Source: Brevundimonas sp. EYE_349 | GTDB lineage: Bacteria; Pseudomonadota; Alphaproteobacteria; Caulobacterales; Caulobacteraceae | DNA length: 64,000 nucleotides | Assembly (NCBI RefSeq): GCF_023147505.1 | Contig: NZ_JAHXPB010000007.1 | Coordinates: 124,001 to 188,000 of the forward strand | Direction of reading: 5' to 3' | Shown here: positions 63,859 to 64,000 of the stretch, piece after piece | Position numbering within the stretch: position 1 is the stretch's first letter | How the letters are laid out: every line of letters starts with the position of its first letter | Notes under the pieces: generated by a model | The model's input: only the letters and a program-made list of their open reading frames with translations | Told to the model about the DNA's origin: nothing | The model's database searches: none | Position numbers and translations under genes: made by a program

Positions 63859-64000
63859 ATGACTTCATCACTGTCTCGGCGGGCTTTGCTGGCCGCAGGA
63901 TTCAGCGCTAGCGCCCTCGCCGTCACGGCTTGCGCGCCGGCAAGGTCGGCCACCGCCCTTGCCGTGTTCAAGACCCCGACCTGCGCCTGTTGCACCGCCT
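63859..64000 (+). CDS. DUF411 family protein, cut by right edge
   Basis: The visible 47 codons give a twin-arginine-type signal with a lipobox-like VTAC (SRRALLAAGFSASALAV), then the DUF411 start AVFKTPTCACCTA with its Cys-x-Cys-Cys motif. The frame is intact to the window edge. It is a second copy of the family broken by frameshift at 51040-51500. DUF411 proteins often accompany copper or silver resistance genes. Confidence 0.85.
   Translation, partial: MTSSLSRRALLAAGFSASALAVTACAPARSATALAVFKTPTCACCTA

Overview
The window looks like a chromosome segment from a high-GC alphaproteobacterium. Caulobacteraceae, with Brevundimonas as a good candidate, is my inference. It rests on the GC-rich codon use, the lysC-ptsP gene pair, HrcA/CIRCE-type control of groESL, the TonB-dependent receptor, the glycine-zipper envelope proteins and the GC-rich palindromic intergenic elements. 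Coding density is high and most genes sit in short runs with overlapping stops and starts.

Region 1 (1-36.6 kb) is mainly core genome. In order it holds ptsP (cut by the left edge) and lysC; ubiG with an overlapping small ATPase; an OPT transporter; mutM; an enoyl-CoA hydratase; a lipase-like hydrolase; a DsbD/ScsB-type thiol reductase; two glycine-zipper lipoprotein/envelope genes; a lipid-kinase-like gene overlapped by a metallophosphoesterase; AMP nucleosidase; an MFS exporter; an M1 aminopeptidase; DUF488; a complex I NDUFA9-like reductase; recQ; pgi; groES-groEL behind a diverged CIRCE operator; DUF350; a trypsin-like protease; a two-domain M16 peptidase; an isoaspartyl peptidase; a quinone oxidoreductase; DUF1232; an SDR; and tRNA-Gly(GCC). 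Two intergenic stretches (about 14.66-14.81 and 29.63-30.12 kb) carry GC-rich or palindromic repeat elements.

Region 2 (36.6-51 kb) begins right after the tRNA, a common junction for acquired DNA. It holds an unassigned gene resembling a circularly permuted ATP-grasp enzyme, a TonB-dependent receptor with two tandem PepSY membrane proteins, and a complete five-enzyme histidine-utilisation locus. hutI-hutH-hutG-hutU-hutD run leftward with every junction overlapping. hutF-hutC run rightward from the same divergent control region. An identical 14-bp HutC-type operator lies between hutI and hutF and again upstream of the TonB receptor, which ties the receptor to the hut regulon. No recognisable histidine permease is present.

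Region 3 (51-64 kb) is a copper or heavy-metal cluster: a frameshifted DUF411 gene, an acyltransferase, csoR with a CsoR-type operator, a YHS/HMBD copper P-type ATPase, DUF305, multicopper oxidase CopA, and CopB with an 18-copy Met/His repeat. Then come convergent copC, a Met/His-tailed lipoprotein, and a CnrY-CnrX-CnrH-like anti-sigma/sensor/ECF sigma set. The region ends with DUF2231, a SnoaL-like protein and a second DUF411 gene cut by the right edge. Met/His-rich stretches recur in at least six neighbouring envelope proteins, which suggests layered periplasmic copper binding.
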